A stretch of DNA of 64,000 nt from assembly GCA_002420145.1 (NCBI GenBank), contig DIHL01000019.1, positions 5,560 through 69,559 on the forward strand, written 5' to 3'. Shown here piece after piece: positions 10,201-18,010 of the stretch; positions within the stretch are counted from its first letter, which is position 1; the number at the start of each line of letters is the position of its first letter. The position numbers and the translations under genes were made by a program. The DNA comes from Bacteroidetes bacterium UBA5697. GTDB lineage: Bacteria; Bacteroidota; Bacteroidia; B-17B0; Aurantibacillaceae. The notes under the pieces were generated by a model that did not search any database, was not told where the DNA came from, and saw nothing but the letters and a program-made list of their open reading frames with translations.

Positions 10201-10355
10201 CTAATAAACTATTTTTAGGAAAACTAATCCCTACATATTGGTTTAATATTGCGGTAATTTGGTTAATGAGTATTTCATTAATGTTGATGTTATATTTTGA
10301 TGTATTTAAAAAAGCACTTGACTTCTTAGGAAACATCAATTTCAAAAAAAGATAA
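7284..10355 (+). CDS. ABC transporter, fused ATPase and ABCG-type permease
   Basis: A 1023-residue half-transporter with unusual extras. Residues 1-140 are helical and resemble a TerB-like domain; about 150-250 is a small beta-rich segment; the nucleotide-binding domain follows with Walker A GGSGAGKST near 281-289, signature ISGGQRKRLNIGLEL near 390 and Walker B VLYVDEPTSGLSS near 412, then an H-loop VIHQPSS. A CWNCGN pair near 495 could bind metal. An ABC2-type membrane domain with about six hydrophobic segments covers roughly 585-760, interrupted by a charged helical region (about 790-950) before the last membrane helix near 1000. This NBD-TMD order is that of ABCG/White exporters. Substrate unknown. 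A TATCTTGC box at 7239-7246 may be the promoter. It stands alone, ending in a strong terminator. Confidence 0.88.
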   Translation: MSERILRALMQMFAIIAKVDGISNTGRSIVESFLKQQLNKEQVEKYLVIFDEFIEAQQAGSKKKDGSAKRTSLNSVKVLKICTQINQELEQPQKIIVLIRLLEFIYSSDEISEQENEFVVTVADTFNISIEEFNQLRAFVEDTAEKIPNSPHILVINNKENGYENACKHIYCDALTSDVRVIQIDSVGMYALRIYGNIELQLNGQGISKDRIHILTPGSSLRNSRVKPIYYSDIIGRFLADSSKARISFEAKNIEYKFKGGKLGLRNINIREESGKLIGIMGGSGAGKSTLLNVLNGVEVPSGGQVLINGKNIHVEKKFVEGVIGHVTQDDLLIEELTVYQNLFYNAKLCFGNLTDEEIAKKCHALLADLGLSETKDLKVGSPLEKTISGGQRKRLNIGLELIREPSVLYVDEPTSGLSSRDSENIMDLLKELSLKGKLIFVVIHQPSSDIFKMFDKLQILDVGGYPIYYGNPVDAVSYFKTLVQHVNAEESECWNCGNVNPELIFNIIESKVLDEYGNLTHNRKTSPSEWNKSYVEKIESTIGDIKHQDEIPDAIFKIPNAFKQFKVFMTRDVKSKLTNTQYLLINLIEAPALAFVLAALIRFYNSDANNTKGYFFRENENVPAYMFMSVVVALFIGLTVSAEEIIRDRKIRKRESFLNLSKGSYLWSKIIIMFILSAIQTFMFVLVGNLIMGVKGMYSDYWLVLFSSSCFANMLGLNISSAFNSAVTIYISIPFLIIPQLLLAGVVVKFDKLNPVLAKQGGVPYVGEMMASRWAFEALAVNQFKANKFHSNFYKYEKAISIASYKKVYWIPELQNKMTKIDGILKDASKKAELERDFTLLKNELLKEQKYLKNKYQFEGINQLNGKDYTPAIAASLKQFLTKINEHYINFENKARKQEDEVTQKLIKQLGNEQFINMKDDYTNEALDQFMLNSNDLGDRCLEHEGRLIQRIEPIYLDPSESNLGAAHFYAPNKLFLGKLIPTYWFNIAVIWLMSISLMLMLYFDVFKKALDFLGNINFKKR

Positions 10356-10361
10356 TTAATC

Positions 10362-10398
10362 ATACATGGGAGTATTTTTAATACTTCCATGTATTTTT
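10362..10398 (+). terminator. Intrinsic terminator after the ABC transporter
   Basis: ATACATGGGAGTAT (10362-10375) pairs with ATACTTCCATGTAT (10381-10394) across a short T-rich loop with one G:T pair, followed by a T run. Confidence 0.85.
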
Positions 10399-10456
10399 CT
10401 ACTTTATTAACTAACTTTCTTTAACAAATAAAGCTACCCTATTCCATTAAATCGAT

Positions 10457-10464
10457 TAACTTTG
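10457..10464 (+). promoter_or_regulatory. -7 promoter box of bamD
   Basis: TAACTTTG fits TAnnTTTG exactly and ends 7 nt before the TTG start of bamD, implying a leader of only a few nucleotides. Confidence 0.6.
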
Positions 10465-10471
10465 CCATCGC

Positions 10472-11275
10472 TTGAAAAAAATCAGTACATATCTTATTAT
10501 CCTGTCAGCTATTTTGTTTGCTAGTTGCGATGGATACAATCGACTTTTAAAAAGCTCAAACTATGAGTTAAAATTAGAGAGAGCTAATCAATATTATCAA
10601 AAAGGTAATTATGTTAAAGCTTTAGCTTTATTTGAAGAATTAATTCCTGTTTATAAGGGGTCGGACAAAGCTGAAGAAATTTATTATTACTTTTCATATT
10701 GCAATTATTACCAAGGAGATTACAGTTTATCTCAATATCATTTCAAAAACTACTTTAGAAGTTATCCAGGTGGAAAGCATGCGGAAGAATGCTTATTTAT
10801 GAATGCGTATTGTTATTATTTAAATTCTCCTATTTATAAATTAGATCAAACTGATACTAAAAATGCAATGGCTGAATTGCAAAACTTTATTGATTTATAT
10901 CCTGAAAGCGCACGTATTGACTCTTGCAATAAAATAAATGATATTTTAAGAGGAAAATTAGAGCATAAAGAATACGATATCACTAAACAATATTTTAATA
11001 TTGGTGATTATAAAGCTGCTATTGCGTCAAGCAACAATTTTATTAAAGATTTTCCTGAATCAAATTTTATTGACGAAATTATGTTCACTTCAATTGATTC
11101 ATATTACCTATTGGCAATTAACAGTCTAGAAACCAAGAAGTTAGAAAGATTAAATTTAGCTATGGAAAGTTATTTAAAATTATTAGATTTGTACCCTAAA
11201 AGTAGCTATCTCCCAAAAGCCGAAGCGGTTTATGAGAGTTGCCTTAAAATGAAAAATAACATTAACAATAAATAG
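10472..11275 (+). CDS. bamD: Outer membrane assembly lipoprotein BamD
   Basis: BamD is the essential TPR lipoprotein of the BAM complex that inserts beta-barrel proteins into the outer membrane. The 267-residue product starts with a signal peptide ending in the lipobox FASC, then five TPR-like helical hairpins (for example ANQYYQKGNYVKALALFEEL and YYYFSYCNYYQGDYSLSQYH). The start is TTG at 10472: no in-frame ATG would preserve the lipoprotein signal. The gene is followed after 5 bp by rpoZ, then coaBC and DUF4835, an order typical of Bacteroidota genomes. Confidence 0.93.
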   Translation: MKKISTYLIILSAILFASCDGYNRLLKSSNYELKLERANQYYQKGNYVKALALFEELIPVYKGSDKAEEIYYYFSYCNYYQGDYSLSQYHFKNYFRSYPGGKHAEECLFMNAYCYYLNSPIYKLDQTDTKNAMAELQNFIDLYPESARIDSCNKINDILRGKLEHKEYDITKQYFNIGDYKAAIASSNNFIKDFPESNFIDEIMFTSIDSYYLLAINSLETKKLERLNLAMESYLKLLDLYPKSSYLPKAEAVYESCLKMKNNINNK

Positions 11276-11280
11276 TCAAA

Positions 11281-11613
11281 ATGGATTTTAAAAAAACAAA
11301 CGCAGAACCAAGTACAGTAACTCGTGATATCAGAAGATTTGATGGTCCTACTGGAAATATTTATGAATCAATTTCTATTATTTCTAAACGTGCTAACCAA
11401 ATTAGTTCTGAAATGAAAGAGGAATTATCTGCTAAATTAGCTGAGTTTGCTAGTCATTCTGATAACTTAGAAGAGATTTTTGAAAACAGAGAGCAAATTG
11501 AAATTTCTAAATTCTATGAAAAATTACCTAAGCCATCTTTGATTTCTATCAACGAATTCTTAGAAGATAAAACTTACTACAGAAATCCTGCTAAGGAACA
11601 AACTAAAATTTAA
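11281..11613 (+). CDS. rpoZ: RNA polymerase omega subunit, Bacteroidota type
   Basis: A 110-residue protein with the omega-like core PTGNIYESISIISKRANQI followed by an acidic helix and a C-terminal tail PSLISINEFLEDKTYYRNPA. This is the divergent RpoZ found in Bacteroidota directly downstream of bamD. Omega helps assemble and stabilise the beta-prime subunit of RNA polymerase. The gene starts 5 bp after bamD and is followed by a terminator, so bamD-rpoZ forms a transcription unit, with any coaBC expression from upstream depending on readthrough. Confidence 0.88.
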   Translation: MDFKKTNAEPSTVTRDIRRFDGPTGNIYESISIISKRANQISSEMKEELSAKLAEFASHSDNLEEIFENREQIEISKFYEKLPKPSLISINEFLEDKTYYRNPAKEQTKI

Positions 11614-11635
11614 TTTTATTTGAAGTTATATTTAA

Positions 11636-11668
11636 AAAACCCATCCTCCTTTTGGCAGATGGGTTTTT
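11636..11668 (+). terminator. Intrinsic terminator between rpoZ and coaBC
   Basis: AAAACCCATC (11636-11645) pairs with GATGGGTTTT (11658-11667) around a 12-nt loop, followed by T. It lies 8 bp before the coaBC ATG and overlaps a spurious in-frame TTG (11652). Confidence 0.8.
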
Positions 11669-11675
11669 AGTTTAT

Positions 11676-12881
11676 ATGTCATTAAAAAACAAACATATTT
11701 TATTAGGTATTACTGGCGGAATCGCTGCTTACAAATGCGCTCATTTAGTTCGTTTACTAATTAAAGAAGGTGCAATTGTTAAAGTAGTTATGACAAAAGC
11801 ATCAGAAGAATTTGTTACTCCTAAAACACTTTCCGTTTTAAGTAAAAACGAAGTTGTAACAGATTTTTTTGACACCAACAATAATTGGAATAATCATGTA
11901 GCCATAGCAGAATGGGCAGACGCGATAGTTGTAGCTCCTTTAACCGCTAATACTTTAGCGAAATTTGCAACTGGTATTTGCGATAATATTGTAACTGCCT
12001 GCTACTTATCAGCTCGTTGCAAAGTATTTGTTGCTCCTGCCATGGATTTAGATATGTATCAACATCCAACAACTAAGCACAACATTGATATATTAAGAAA
12101 AAATAATAACCTCATAATTCCTGCCGAAAGTGGAGAATTAGCAAGTGGTTTAATTGGCGAAGGCAGAATGGCCGAGCCTGAAAATATTGTAAATTACATT
12201 CATCAATATTTTGAAAACAATTTGCCACTAACTGGTAAAAAAGTTTTAGTAAATGCCGGGCCAACCTACGAAGCTATTGATCCTGTTAGATTTATTGGAA
12301 ATCGTTCGTCTGGCAAAATGGGCGTTGCTATTGCTGATGAATTTGCAAAATTAGGGGCTGACGTGACTTTGGTATTAGGTCCTTCTCATCAACATCCTCT
12401 TGAAAAAACAGTTAATGTAATTAAAGTGGAGAGTGCTGATGAAATGTTTAATGCTTGCATAAGTAAATTTCCAGATTCAGATATTGCTGTTTTATCTGCT
12501 GCAGTAGCAGATTACAAACCAAAACAGGTAGCTGACTCCAAAATCAAGAAAAAAGACTCTGAATTTTCTATTGAACTTATTAAAACAAAAGATATTTTAG
12601 AAACATTAGGACAACAAAAAAAGAATCAACTGTTAGTTGGTTTTGCCTTAGAAACTAATAATGTCATTGAATACGCCAAAGAAAAAATTGTAAAGAAAAA
12701 CCTAGATTTTATAGTCGCTAATTCAGCAATCGAAACAGGAGCTGGCTTTGGTGTTGATACTAACAAAATAACTATTATTGATAAACACAATAAAATGTAT
12801 AATTTTGAGTTAAAAAGCAAGCAAGACGTGGCAAAGGACATTGTTAATTTTGCTATTAATTATTTGAACATACATGCGTAA
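11676..12881 (+). CDS. coaBC: Bifunctional CoaBC: phosphopantothenoylcysteine decarboxylase / synthetase
   Basis: CoaBC makes 4'-phosphopantetheine from phosphopantothenate and cysteine in coenzyme A synthesis. The N-terminal flavoprotein (CoaC, about 1-185) has GGIAAYK, VAPLTANTLAKFATGICDN and the PAMD..M motif; the C-terminal synthetase (CoaB) has NAGPTYEAIDPVRFIGN..SSGKMG and SAAVADYKP. In the CoaC substrate-flap motif, where E. coli has ACGDxGxGRM with the catalytic cysteine, this protein reads ASGLIGEGRM, a serine. From memory this is common in Bacteroidota, but it should be verified. Start is ATG 11676; an upstream TTG at 11652 lies inside a terminator. The stop overlaps the next gene by 8 bp, so the two are coupled. 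Confidence 0.94.
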   Translation: MSLKNKHILLGITGGIAAYKCAHLVRLLIKEGAIVKVVMTKASEEFVTPKTLSVLSKNEVVTDFFDTNNNWNNHVAIAEWADAIVVAPLTANTLAKFATGICDNIVTACYLSARCKVFVAPAMDLDMYQHPTTKHNIDILRKNNNLIIPAESGELASGLIGEGRMAEPENIVNYIHQYFENNLPLTGKKVLVNAGPTYEAIDPVRFIGNRSSGKMGVAIADEFAKLGADVTLVLGPSHQHPLEKTVNVIKVESADEMFNACISKFPDSDIAVLSAAVADYKPKQVADSKIKKKDSEFSIELIKTKDILETLGQQKKNQLLVGFALETNNVIEYAKEKIVKKNLDFIVANSAIETGAGFGVDTNKITIIDKHNKMYNFELKSKQDVAKDIVNFAINYLNIHA

Positions 12882-13773
12882 ATACATTTATATATTTCTA
12901 TTTTTTATTTTTGGAAAACTTGCTTTTTCTCAAGAATTGAACTGTCAGGTTAGTGTGGTTTCTCCCCAAATTCAAGGAACTACTGAAAAACAAATATTTG
13001 AACAATTACAAAAAGCCATTTTTGAGTTTATGAATAACACAAAATGGACAAAAGATAACTTTACTACTCCCGAAAGAATAGATTGTTCCATTCTAATTAA
13101 TGTGACCCAAAAGTTAGGTACTGACGATTACAAAGCGACTATCCAAGTTCAAAGTAGAAGACCCGTATTTAAAAGTTCTTATTTTTCGCCAGCTGTGAAT
13201 TACATTGATGAAAATTTCAGTTTCAAATTTCAGCAATTTCAACAACTGGATTTTAATTTAAATACCTTCTCAAATAACTTAACATCTGTTTTAGCGTTTT
13301 ACGCTTACGTCGTTATTGCTAATGATTACGATACTTTTTCAAACCTTGGAGGAACTGAATATTTTCAAAAAGCGCAATTAATTGTTTCAAATGCACAAAG
13401 CGCTGGAGAAACAGGATGGAAATCTTTTGAAAGTAACAAAAACAGATATTGGATAGTAGAAAATGCTTTACAGCCCGTTTTTCAACCTATTAGAGAATGT
13501 ATGTATAAATACCATCGTTTAGGTTTAGATATAATGAACGAGAAACCGGAAGAAGGAAGAAATGAAATTTTAAAATCTACCACTTTATTATTAGAAGTAT
13601 ACAGAAATAGACCTGCCTCTTTTGCTATGGAATTGTTTTTTGATGCTAAAGTAGATGAATTAGTAAATATTTTCTCAAAAGGAACCCCTGAAGAAAAAGC
13701 AAAAATTGTAGAAACACTTACTACAGTTGACCCTGCTAATTCAAACAAATACTTCAAAATTCAGGGTAATTAA
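12874..13773 (+). CDS. DUF4835 family exported protein
   Basis: A 299-residue protein with a cleavable signal peptide (LAFSQ|E) and the DUF4835 pattern: LNCQVSVVSPQIQ near the mature N-terminus, W..D.F...ERIDC, then FYAYVVIANDYDTFS and ARMELFFDAK-like region (here SFAMELFFDAKVDELV). The family is restricted to Bacteroidota and usually lies in the bamD-rpoZ-coaBC block, next to recN; recN is not here. Function is unknown, but the conserved company with bamD suggests the envelope. It overlaps the coaBC stop by 8 bp, implying translational coupling. A weak hairpin (13772-13787 with 13803-13820) may end the operon. Confidence 0.85.
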   Translation: MRKYIYIFLFFIFGKLAFSQELNCQVSVVSPQIQGTTEKQIFEQLQKAIFEFMNNTKWTKDNFTTPERIDCSILINVTQKLGTDDYKATIQVQSRRPVFKSSYFSPAVNYIDENFSFKFQQFQQLDFNLNTFSNNLTSVLAFYAYVVIANDYDTFSNLGGTEYFQKAQLIVSNAQSAGETGWKSFESNKNRYWIVENALQPVFQPIRECMYKYHRLGLDIMNEKPEEGRNEILKSTTLLLEVYRNRPASFAMELFFDAKVDELVNIFSKGTPEEKAKIVETLTTVDPANSNKYFKIQGN

Positions 13774-13823
13774 CTATTAACAATTAAATCACATTAGCTG
13801 GCTTAAATTATTAATAGTTTTAT

Positions 13824-13831
13824 TAGTTTTG
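13824..13831 (+). promoter_or_regulatory. -7 promoter box of the DUF3078 gene
   Basis: TAGTTTTG matches TAnnTTTG and ends 23 nt before the ATG at 13855. Confidence 0.5.
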
Positions 13832-13854
13832 TCATCTTACAAAATCATAAAATC

Positions 13855-14844
13855 ATGAAGAAATTTTTATTTTCATTTTCATTATTTACAATCGTATTAT
13901 CTATTACCGCTCAAGAAGTTACAAAAGATGATGCAGCAAAAGTTCAAGCAGAAATAGATAAATTAAAAGCAATTGCTGCTGATACTATTCACCCATGGAA
14001 AATTGGAGGTGTCGTTTCTGTAAACGGACAGCAAGTATCATTAACTAACTGGTCTGCTGGTGGAAATAACTCAATTTCTGTAGCTGGTTTAGTTAACGTA
14101 TTTGCAAAATATAAAAAAGGTAAAATTACTTGGGATAATAACTTAGAATTAGGTTATGGTGTTATTAAACAAGGTGACAATAAATCATGGTGGAAAAATG
14201 ACGATAAAATTCAATTTTCTACAAAATTTGGTCGTCAAATTAAAAAAAACTGGTACGCTACAGCCTTAGGTGATTTTAGAACTCAATTTACAGATGGATA
14301 TAATTACCCTAATGATTCAATTTATATTTCAAGATTTATGGCGCCAGGATACGCTTTAGCAGCATTAGGTTTTGATTATAAACCAAACGATCATTTTTCT
14401 GCATTCATTGCTCCTGTTACAGGGAAATTTACATTTGTTAATGACGCTACTTTAGCTCGTGCAGGTGCTTTTGGAGTTCAAAAAGAAATTTCATACACCG
14501 ATAGTACAGGTACATATATAACTCAAAAATATTTAACTCACAGAGAAGAGTTTGGAGCATATTTAAAATTACAATATCAAACTAAAGTAATGGAAAACAT
14601 TACTTTTCAAACTATTTTAGAATTATTCTCTAACTACATGCACAACCCTCAAAATGTAGATGTGAACTGGAGTACATTAACAACCTTTAAAGTAAATAAA
14701 TTTATCTCTGCAACATTAGCCACACAATTAATTTATGATGATGATATAAATGTTTTACGCAATGCTGGCGACCAAAAAGGAACTGTTGGTCCAGATGTTC
14801 AATTTAAACAAGTTTTAGGGATTGGTTTTACTTATAAATTTTAA
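13855..14844 (+). CDS. DUF3078 outer-membrane beta-barrel protein
   Basis: A 329-residue protein with a signal peptide (about residues 1-19, ending ITAQ) and a DUF3078 body: the W-rich entry LTNWSAGGNNSISVAGL near 62-78, then alternating amphipathic strands (FSTKFGRQIKKNWYATALGD, FSAFIAPVTGKFTFV) and a terminal GIGFTYKF ending in aromatic Phe, the hallmark of BAM-assembled barrels. No ligand is known for the family. It is monocistronic, with its own -7 box and a terminator shared with porX. Confidence 0.87.
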   Translation: MKKFLFSFSLFTIVLSITAQEVTKDDAAKVQAEIDKLKAIAADTIHPWKIGGVVSVNGQQVSLTNWSAGGNNSISVAGLVNVFAKYKKGKITWDNNLELGYGVIKQGDNKSWWKNDDKIQFSTKFGRQIKKNWYATALGDFRTQFTDGYNYPNDSIYISRFMAPGYALAALGFDYKPNDHFSAFIAPVTGKFTFVNDATLARAGAFGVQKEISYTDSTGTYITQKYLTHREEFGAYLKLQYQTKVMENITFQTILELFSNYMHNPQNVDVNWSTLTTFKVNKFISATLATQLIYDDDINVLRNAGDQKGTVGPDVQFKQVLGIGFTYKF

Positions 14845-14863
14845 TCCAAATTTATAAAAAACA

Positions 14864-14893
14864 AAAAAGCGAGATGAAATCATCTCGCTTTTT
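14864..14893. terminator. Bidirectional terminator DUF3078 / porX
   Basis: GCGAGATGA (14869-14877) and TCATCTCGC (14880-14888) form a 9-bp perfect stem with A and T tracts on either side, between convergent genes. Confidence 0.9.
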
Positions 14894-14911
14894 TTATACT
14901 TAATATTCTTT

Positions 14912-16468
14912 TTATTTTGCTGTTAGAGTGATGTATGGAATAATCATTTCTTCCAAACTTACTCCACCATGTTGGAACGTATTTTTATAATATTGAACGT
15001 AATGATTAAAGTTATTTGGGTATGCAAAAAACTTATCTTCTCTCGCAAAAATATAACGTGTACTCACATTTTGTTTAGGTAAAAATGCATCCGCGGGATT
15101 TTTAATCTCAAATACTTCTTTGGCATTATAATCTAATGCACGTCCTTGTTTGTAACGCAAGTTAGTATTCACGCTTTTATCCCCCACTACTTTGGTTGGT
15201 TCTTTTACATGCACCGTTCCATGATCAGTTGTGATAATTAATTTACATTTTTTAGACGCAATAAATTTCACCATTTCCAATAATGGCGAATGTTCGAACC
15301 ATGATAAGGTTAAACTTCTATAAGCGGGTTCATCATCAGCTAACTCTCTAATCATTTCTGATTCGGTACGAGAGTGACTTAGCATATCTACAAAATTATA
15401 CACTATCACGTTTAACTTATTATTCATTAAGTTACTCATGTTTTCTGATAATTTTTTACCTGCTGCAAAATTGGTAATCTTGTTATAACTTGTTTTGATG
15501 TCTTTTCCTAAACGTTTGATTTGTGCATTTAAGAAATCTTCTTCGTGCATATTTTTACCGCCTTCATCTTCATCATTTTTCCACCAATCTGGATGACGTT
15601 TTTCCATTTCACTTGGTAAAAGTCCTGAGAAAATTGCGTTACGCGCATATTGTGTAGCAGAAGGTAAAATACTAAAAAATAATTCTTCGTTTTCCACTTT
15701 AAAATAATCTTGAACGATAGGTTGTATCATTTTCCATTGATCATATCGTAAATTATCAATCACTAATAAAAATGTACAACTATTATTATCAAAATTATTA
15801 AAAAATTTATTCTTTAATAGAGTGTGACTCATGGTTGGCACATTAGCATTTGAACCATTTAACCAAGACACATAATTTTTTTCGATGAATTTAAAGAACT
15901 GCAAATTGGCATCTGCCTTTTGCATCTTCAATACCTCTAACATTCCTTTGTCTTGATTTTTATCAATCTCTAACTCCCAATACACAATTTTTTTAAACAC
16001 CTCTTGCCACTCTTGCCAATTCAAGTTATCAGACAAAGTCATACCAATTTGTCCAAACTCTTTACGGTACTCGGTATTTGTTTTTTCGGAAACCAAACGC
16101 TTATTGTCTAATGCTTTTTTAAGCGACAATAAAATTTGATTAGGATTCACTGGTTTAATTAAGTAATCAGCAATTTTGCTACCAATAGCATCTTCCATAA
16201 TATATTCTTCTTCGCTCTTGGTAATCATAATCACAGGCAAATCGGATTTTAGTTGCTTGATTTTAGTTAAAGCTTCTAAGCCAGAAATACCAGGCATGTT
16301 TTCATCTAATAAAACAGCCGATAAATTCTTATTTTCCTTAACAATATCAATCGCTTCGTCTCCACTTAAAGCAGTAATAATCTCATAACCCTTACCATTT
16401 AAAAATAAGATATGAGGTTTTAATAAATCAATTTCATCATCAGCCCAAAGGATGTTTATTTTTTCCAT
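14912..16468 (-). CDS. porX: PorX-like response regulator with PglZ phosphatase-type domain
   Basis: A 518-residue fusion of a CheY-like receiver and a C-terminal alkaline-phosphatase-superfamily PglZ domain. In the receiver, acidic residues D10-D11, phospho-acceptor D55 (in VLLDENMPG) and K105 are present. The PglZ part has LLVIDNLRYDQW, the nucleophile-type Thr in SATQYARNAIFSG, TDHGTVHV and QHGGVSLEEMIIPY, which carry the metal ligands. PorX with the kinase PorY controls type IX secretion in Porphyromonas gingivalis and homologues are widespread in gliding Bacteroidota. No porY lies beside it here. Its presence is the best evidence in this window that the organism has a type IX secretion system. 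Confidence 0.9.
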   Translation of the reverse strand: MEKINILWADDEIDLLKPHILFLNGKGYEIITALSGDEAIDIVKENKNLSAVLLDENMPGISGLEALTKIKQLKSDLPVIMITKSEEEYIMEDAIGSKIADYLIKPVNPNQILLSLKKALDNKRLVSEKTNTEYRKEFGQIGMTLSDNLNWQEWQEVFKKIVYWELEIDKNQDKGMLEVLKMQKADANLQFFKFIEKNYVSWLNGSNANVPTMSHTLLKNKFFNNFDNNSCTFLLVIDNLRYDQWKMIQPIVQDYFKVENEELFFSILPSATQYARNAIFSGLLPSEMEKRHPDWWKNDEDEGGKNMHEEDFLNAQIKRLGKDIKTSYNKITNFAAGKKLSENMSNLMNNKLNVIVYNFVDMLSHSRTESEMIRELADDEPAYRSLTLSWFEHSPLLEMVKFIASKKCKLIITTDHGTVHVKEPTKVVGDKSVNTNLRYKQGRALDYNAKEVFEIKNPADAFLPKQNVSTRYIFAREDKFFAYPNNFNHYVQYYKNTFQHGGVSLEEMIIPYITLTAK

Positions 16469-16526
16469 AAAAAGTATTTTAAATGATACGTCGTGTATTT
16501 AATTTTATTGTGTGAATTAACGTTTG

Positions 16527-17225
16527 TTAAGAATTAATAACTGCTAAAGCATTACAAGCAAATAAGCCTGCTGTTTCAGTTCTTAAACGGCTGTCGCCTA
16601 AAGCAACTGGTAAATAAGAAGACGATAATGCCAGAGCAATTTCATCTTTAGTAAAATCGCCTTCAGGACCAATTAATACGGTGAAGGATTTATTAGTGCT
16701 GATGTATTGTTTGATATGTTGTTTCGATTCTTTTTCGCAGTGAGCAATCAATTTTACTTCAGAGCTATCTTTTTTAATAAACTCTTTAAAATCTACTAAG
16801 GAATTCAATTTAGGAATAAAGGCTTGCTGACTTTGTTTAACTGCTGCTTCGGCTACTTTCTTTAATCGATCATCTTTAATAACTGTGCGTTCAGAGTTTT
16901 TACATTTGATAAACGATATTTCGTCAACGCCAATCTCTACGGCTTTCTCAACAAACCACTCAATACGTTCAATATTTTTAGTTGGAGCAATAGCAATATG
17001 TATTTTGTATAGACGAGTTTGTTTAACTACTTCTTTTTCTGATAAACTGACAGCACATTGTTTGGCATGAGCGGCTTCAATTTTACCGATAGCACGCGTT
17101 CCGTTCCCATCAATTACCTGAATGGTATCCCCTACTTTATGGCGCAAAACTTTTACACAATGAAGCGATTCATCTTCATTTAAAATAGCAACATTGTTTT
17201 GTATAATTCCGAAGAAAGTATTCAT
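16527..17225 (-). CDS. rsmE: 16S rRNA m3U1498 methyltransferase RsmE
   Basis: RsmE methylates N3 of U1498 in 16S rRNA using SAM. The 232-residue product has the N-terminal PUA-like domain (HCVKVLRHKVGD) and a SPOUT domain with the SAM-binding knot LIGPEGDFTKDEI and the conserved LGDSRLRTETAG near the C-terminus. It lies 58 bp upstream of porX on the same strand. A minus-strand TACCTTTG box at 17243-17250 is its likely promoter. Confidence 0.93.
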   Translation of the reverse strand: MNTFFGIIQNNVAILNEDESLHCVKVLRHKVGDTIQVIDGNGTRAIGKIEAAHAKQCAVSLSEKEVVKQTRLYKIHIAIAPTKNIERIEWFVEKAVEIGVDEISFIKCKNSERTVIKDDRLKKVAEAAVKQSQQAFIPKLNSLVDFKEFIKKDSSEVKLIAHCEKESKQHIKQYISTNKSFTVLIGPEGDFTKDEIALALSSSYLPVALGDSRLRTETAGLFACNALAVINS

Positions 17226-17242
17226 AGGTTCTAAATAGAGTT

Positions 17243-17250
17243 CAAAGGTA
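17243..17250 (-). promoter_or_regulatory. -7 promoter box of rsmE
   Basis: Minus-strand TACCTTTG matches TAnnTTTG, 17 nt before the rsmE ATG. Confidence 0.5.
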
Positions 17251-17259
17251 AAGAATATT

Positions 17260-17350
17260 GATTACGAATTTTATACGAATATACGAATCCTAGCAAACAC
17301 AGATTCGTATATTCGTGCTGATTCGTAATTATCATCGTATATTCGTAATC
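17260..17350. repeat. ATTCGTA-rich intergenic palindrome
   Basis: The left arm 17260-17289 and right arm 17302-17330 are imperfect inverted copies built from ATACGAATATACGAATC / GATTCGTATATTCGT, and a third partial unit follows at 17334-17350. It fills the gap between divergent rsmE and the AcpH-like gene and looks like an intergenic repeat of the REP type. Confidence 0.65.
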
Positions 17351-17365
17351 ATTTAATTATAGCCA

Positions 17366-17953
17366 TTGAATTATTTAGCACATAGTTATTTATCTTATCA
17401 AAAAATCGATTTAATTATCGGAAACTTTATAGCGGATTCTATCAGAGGAAATCAGTTTGAAGGATTAAGTGATGGTATTATTGAAGGCATTCGGTTACAT
17501 CGAAAAATTGACACCTTTACAGATGCGCATCCTATTTATTTAACCAGTAAACACCGTTTTAGTAAAGATTTTGACAAATACATTGGCGTTTTAATGGATA
17601 TTATTTACGACCATTATTTAGCCAAAAATTTCGAACAATATTCCCCGCTTTCTCTTCAACAACATGCTGATGGGATTTATGAGGTTCTAAAAAACAATCA
17701 TGATATCTTACCCGAACACGCCAAGCGTTTTTATGGATATATGACAGAAAGAAACATCCTTTTCCACTACTCTAGCCTAAATGGTATTGAAACCGTTTTA
17801 ACCCATTTAAGTGGTCGAATTAGGAACAGATTTGAATTACAGTTAGCTATTCCCATTTTAGAAGCTAATTATCAAGAAATTGAAGAAGAATTTACCATCT
17901 TTTTTGATGATTTACAGGCTTTTTGTAAAGAACAACCAGAAGTAACTATTTAG
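17366..17953 (+). CDS. AcpH-like ACP phosphodiesterase (DUF479)
   Basis: A 195-residue helical HD-like protein of the acyl-carrier-protein phosphodiesterase family. The family features seen are the N-terminal MNYLAHSYLS, the GNFIADSIRG motif, IRLHRKIDTFTDAHP and MDIIYDHYLA, which place His and Asp metal ligands. AcpH removes phosphopantetheine from holo-ACP in E. coli, but in Bacteroidota the substrate has not been shown as far as I know. The start is TTG at 17366; it gives exactly the conserved N-terminus and no ATG is near. No partner genes. Confidence 0.82.
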   Translation: MNYLAHSYLSYQKIDLIIGNFIADSIRGNQFEGLSDGIIEGIRLHRKIDTFTDAHPIYLTSKHRFSKDFDKYIGVLMDIIYDHYLAKNFEQYSPLSLQQHADGIYEVLKNNHDILPEHAKRFYGYMTERNILFHYSSLNGIETVLTHLSGRIRNRFELQLAIPILEANYQEIEEEFTIFFDDLQAFCKEQPEVTI

Positions 17954-17957
17954 TACG

Positions 17958-17984
17958 TCCTCCCCCTGCCCCCTCTTGAGGGAG
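17958..17984. repeat. TCCTCCCCCTG-type repeat with CCCTC/GAGGG hairpin
   Basis: Shares its first 18 bp with 29698-29726 and ends in a CCCTC-TT-GAGGG hairpin, directly after the AcpH-like stop. This is an interspersed repeat, possibly acting as terminator. Confidence 0.6.
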
Positions 17985-18010
17985 TTTATTTTAAATACAA
18001 AAGAACTAAA

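Noticed and set aside
11652..11675. Longer coaBC start at TTG 11652
   Set aside because: It lies inside the stem of an intrinsic terminator; ATG 11676 gives the family N-terminus.
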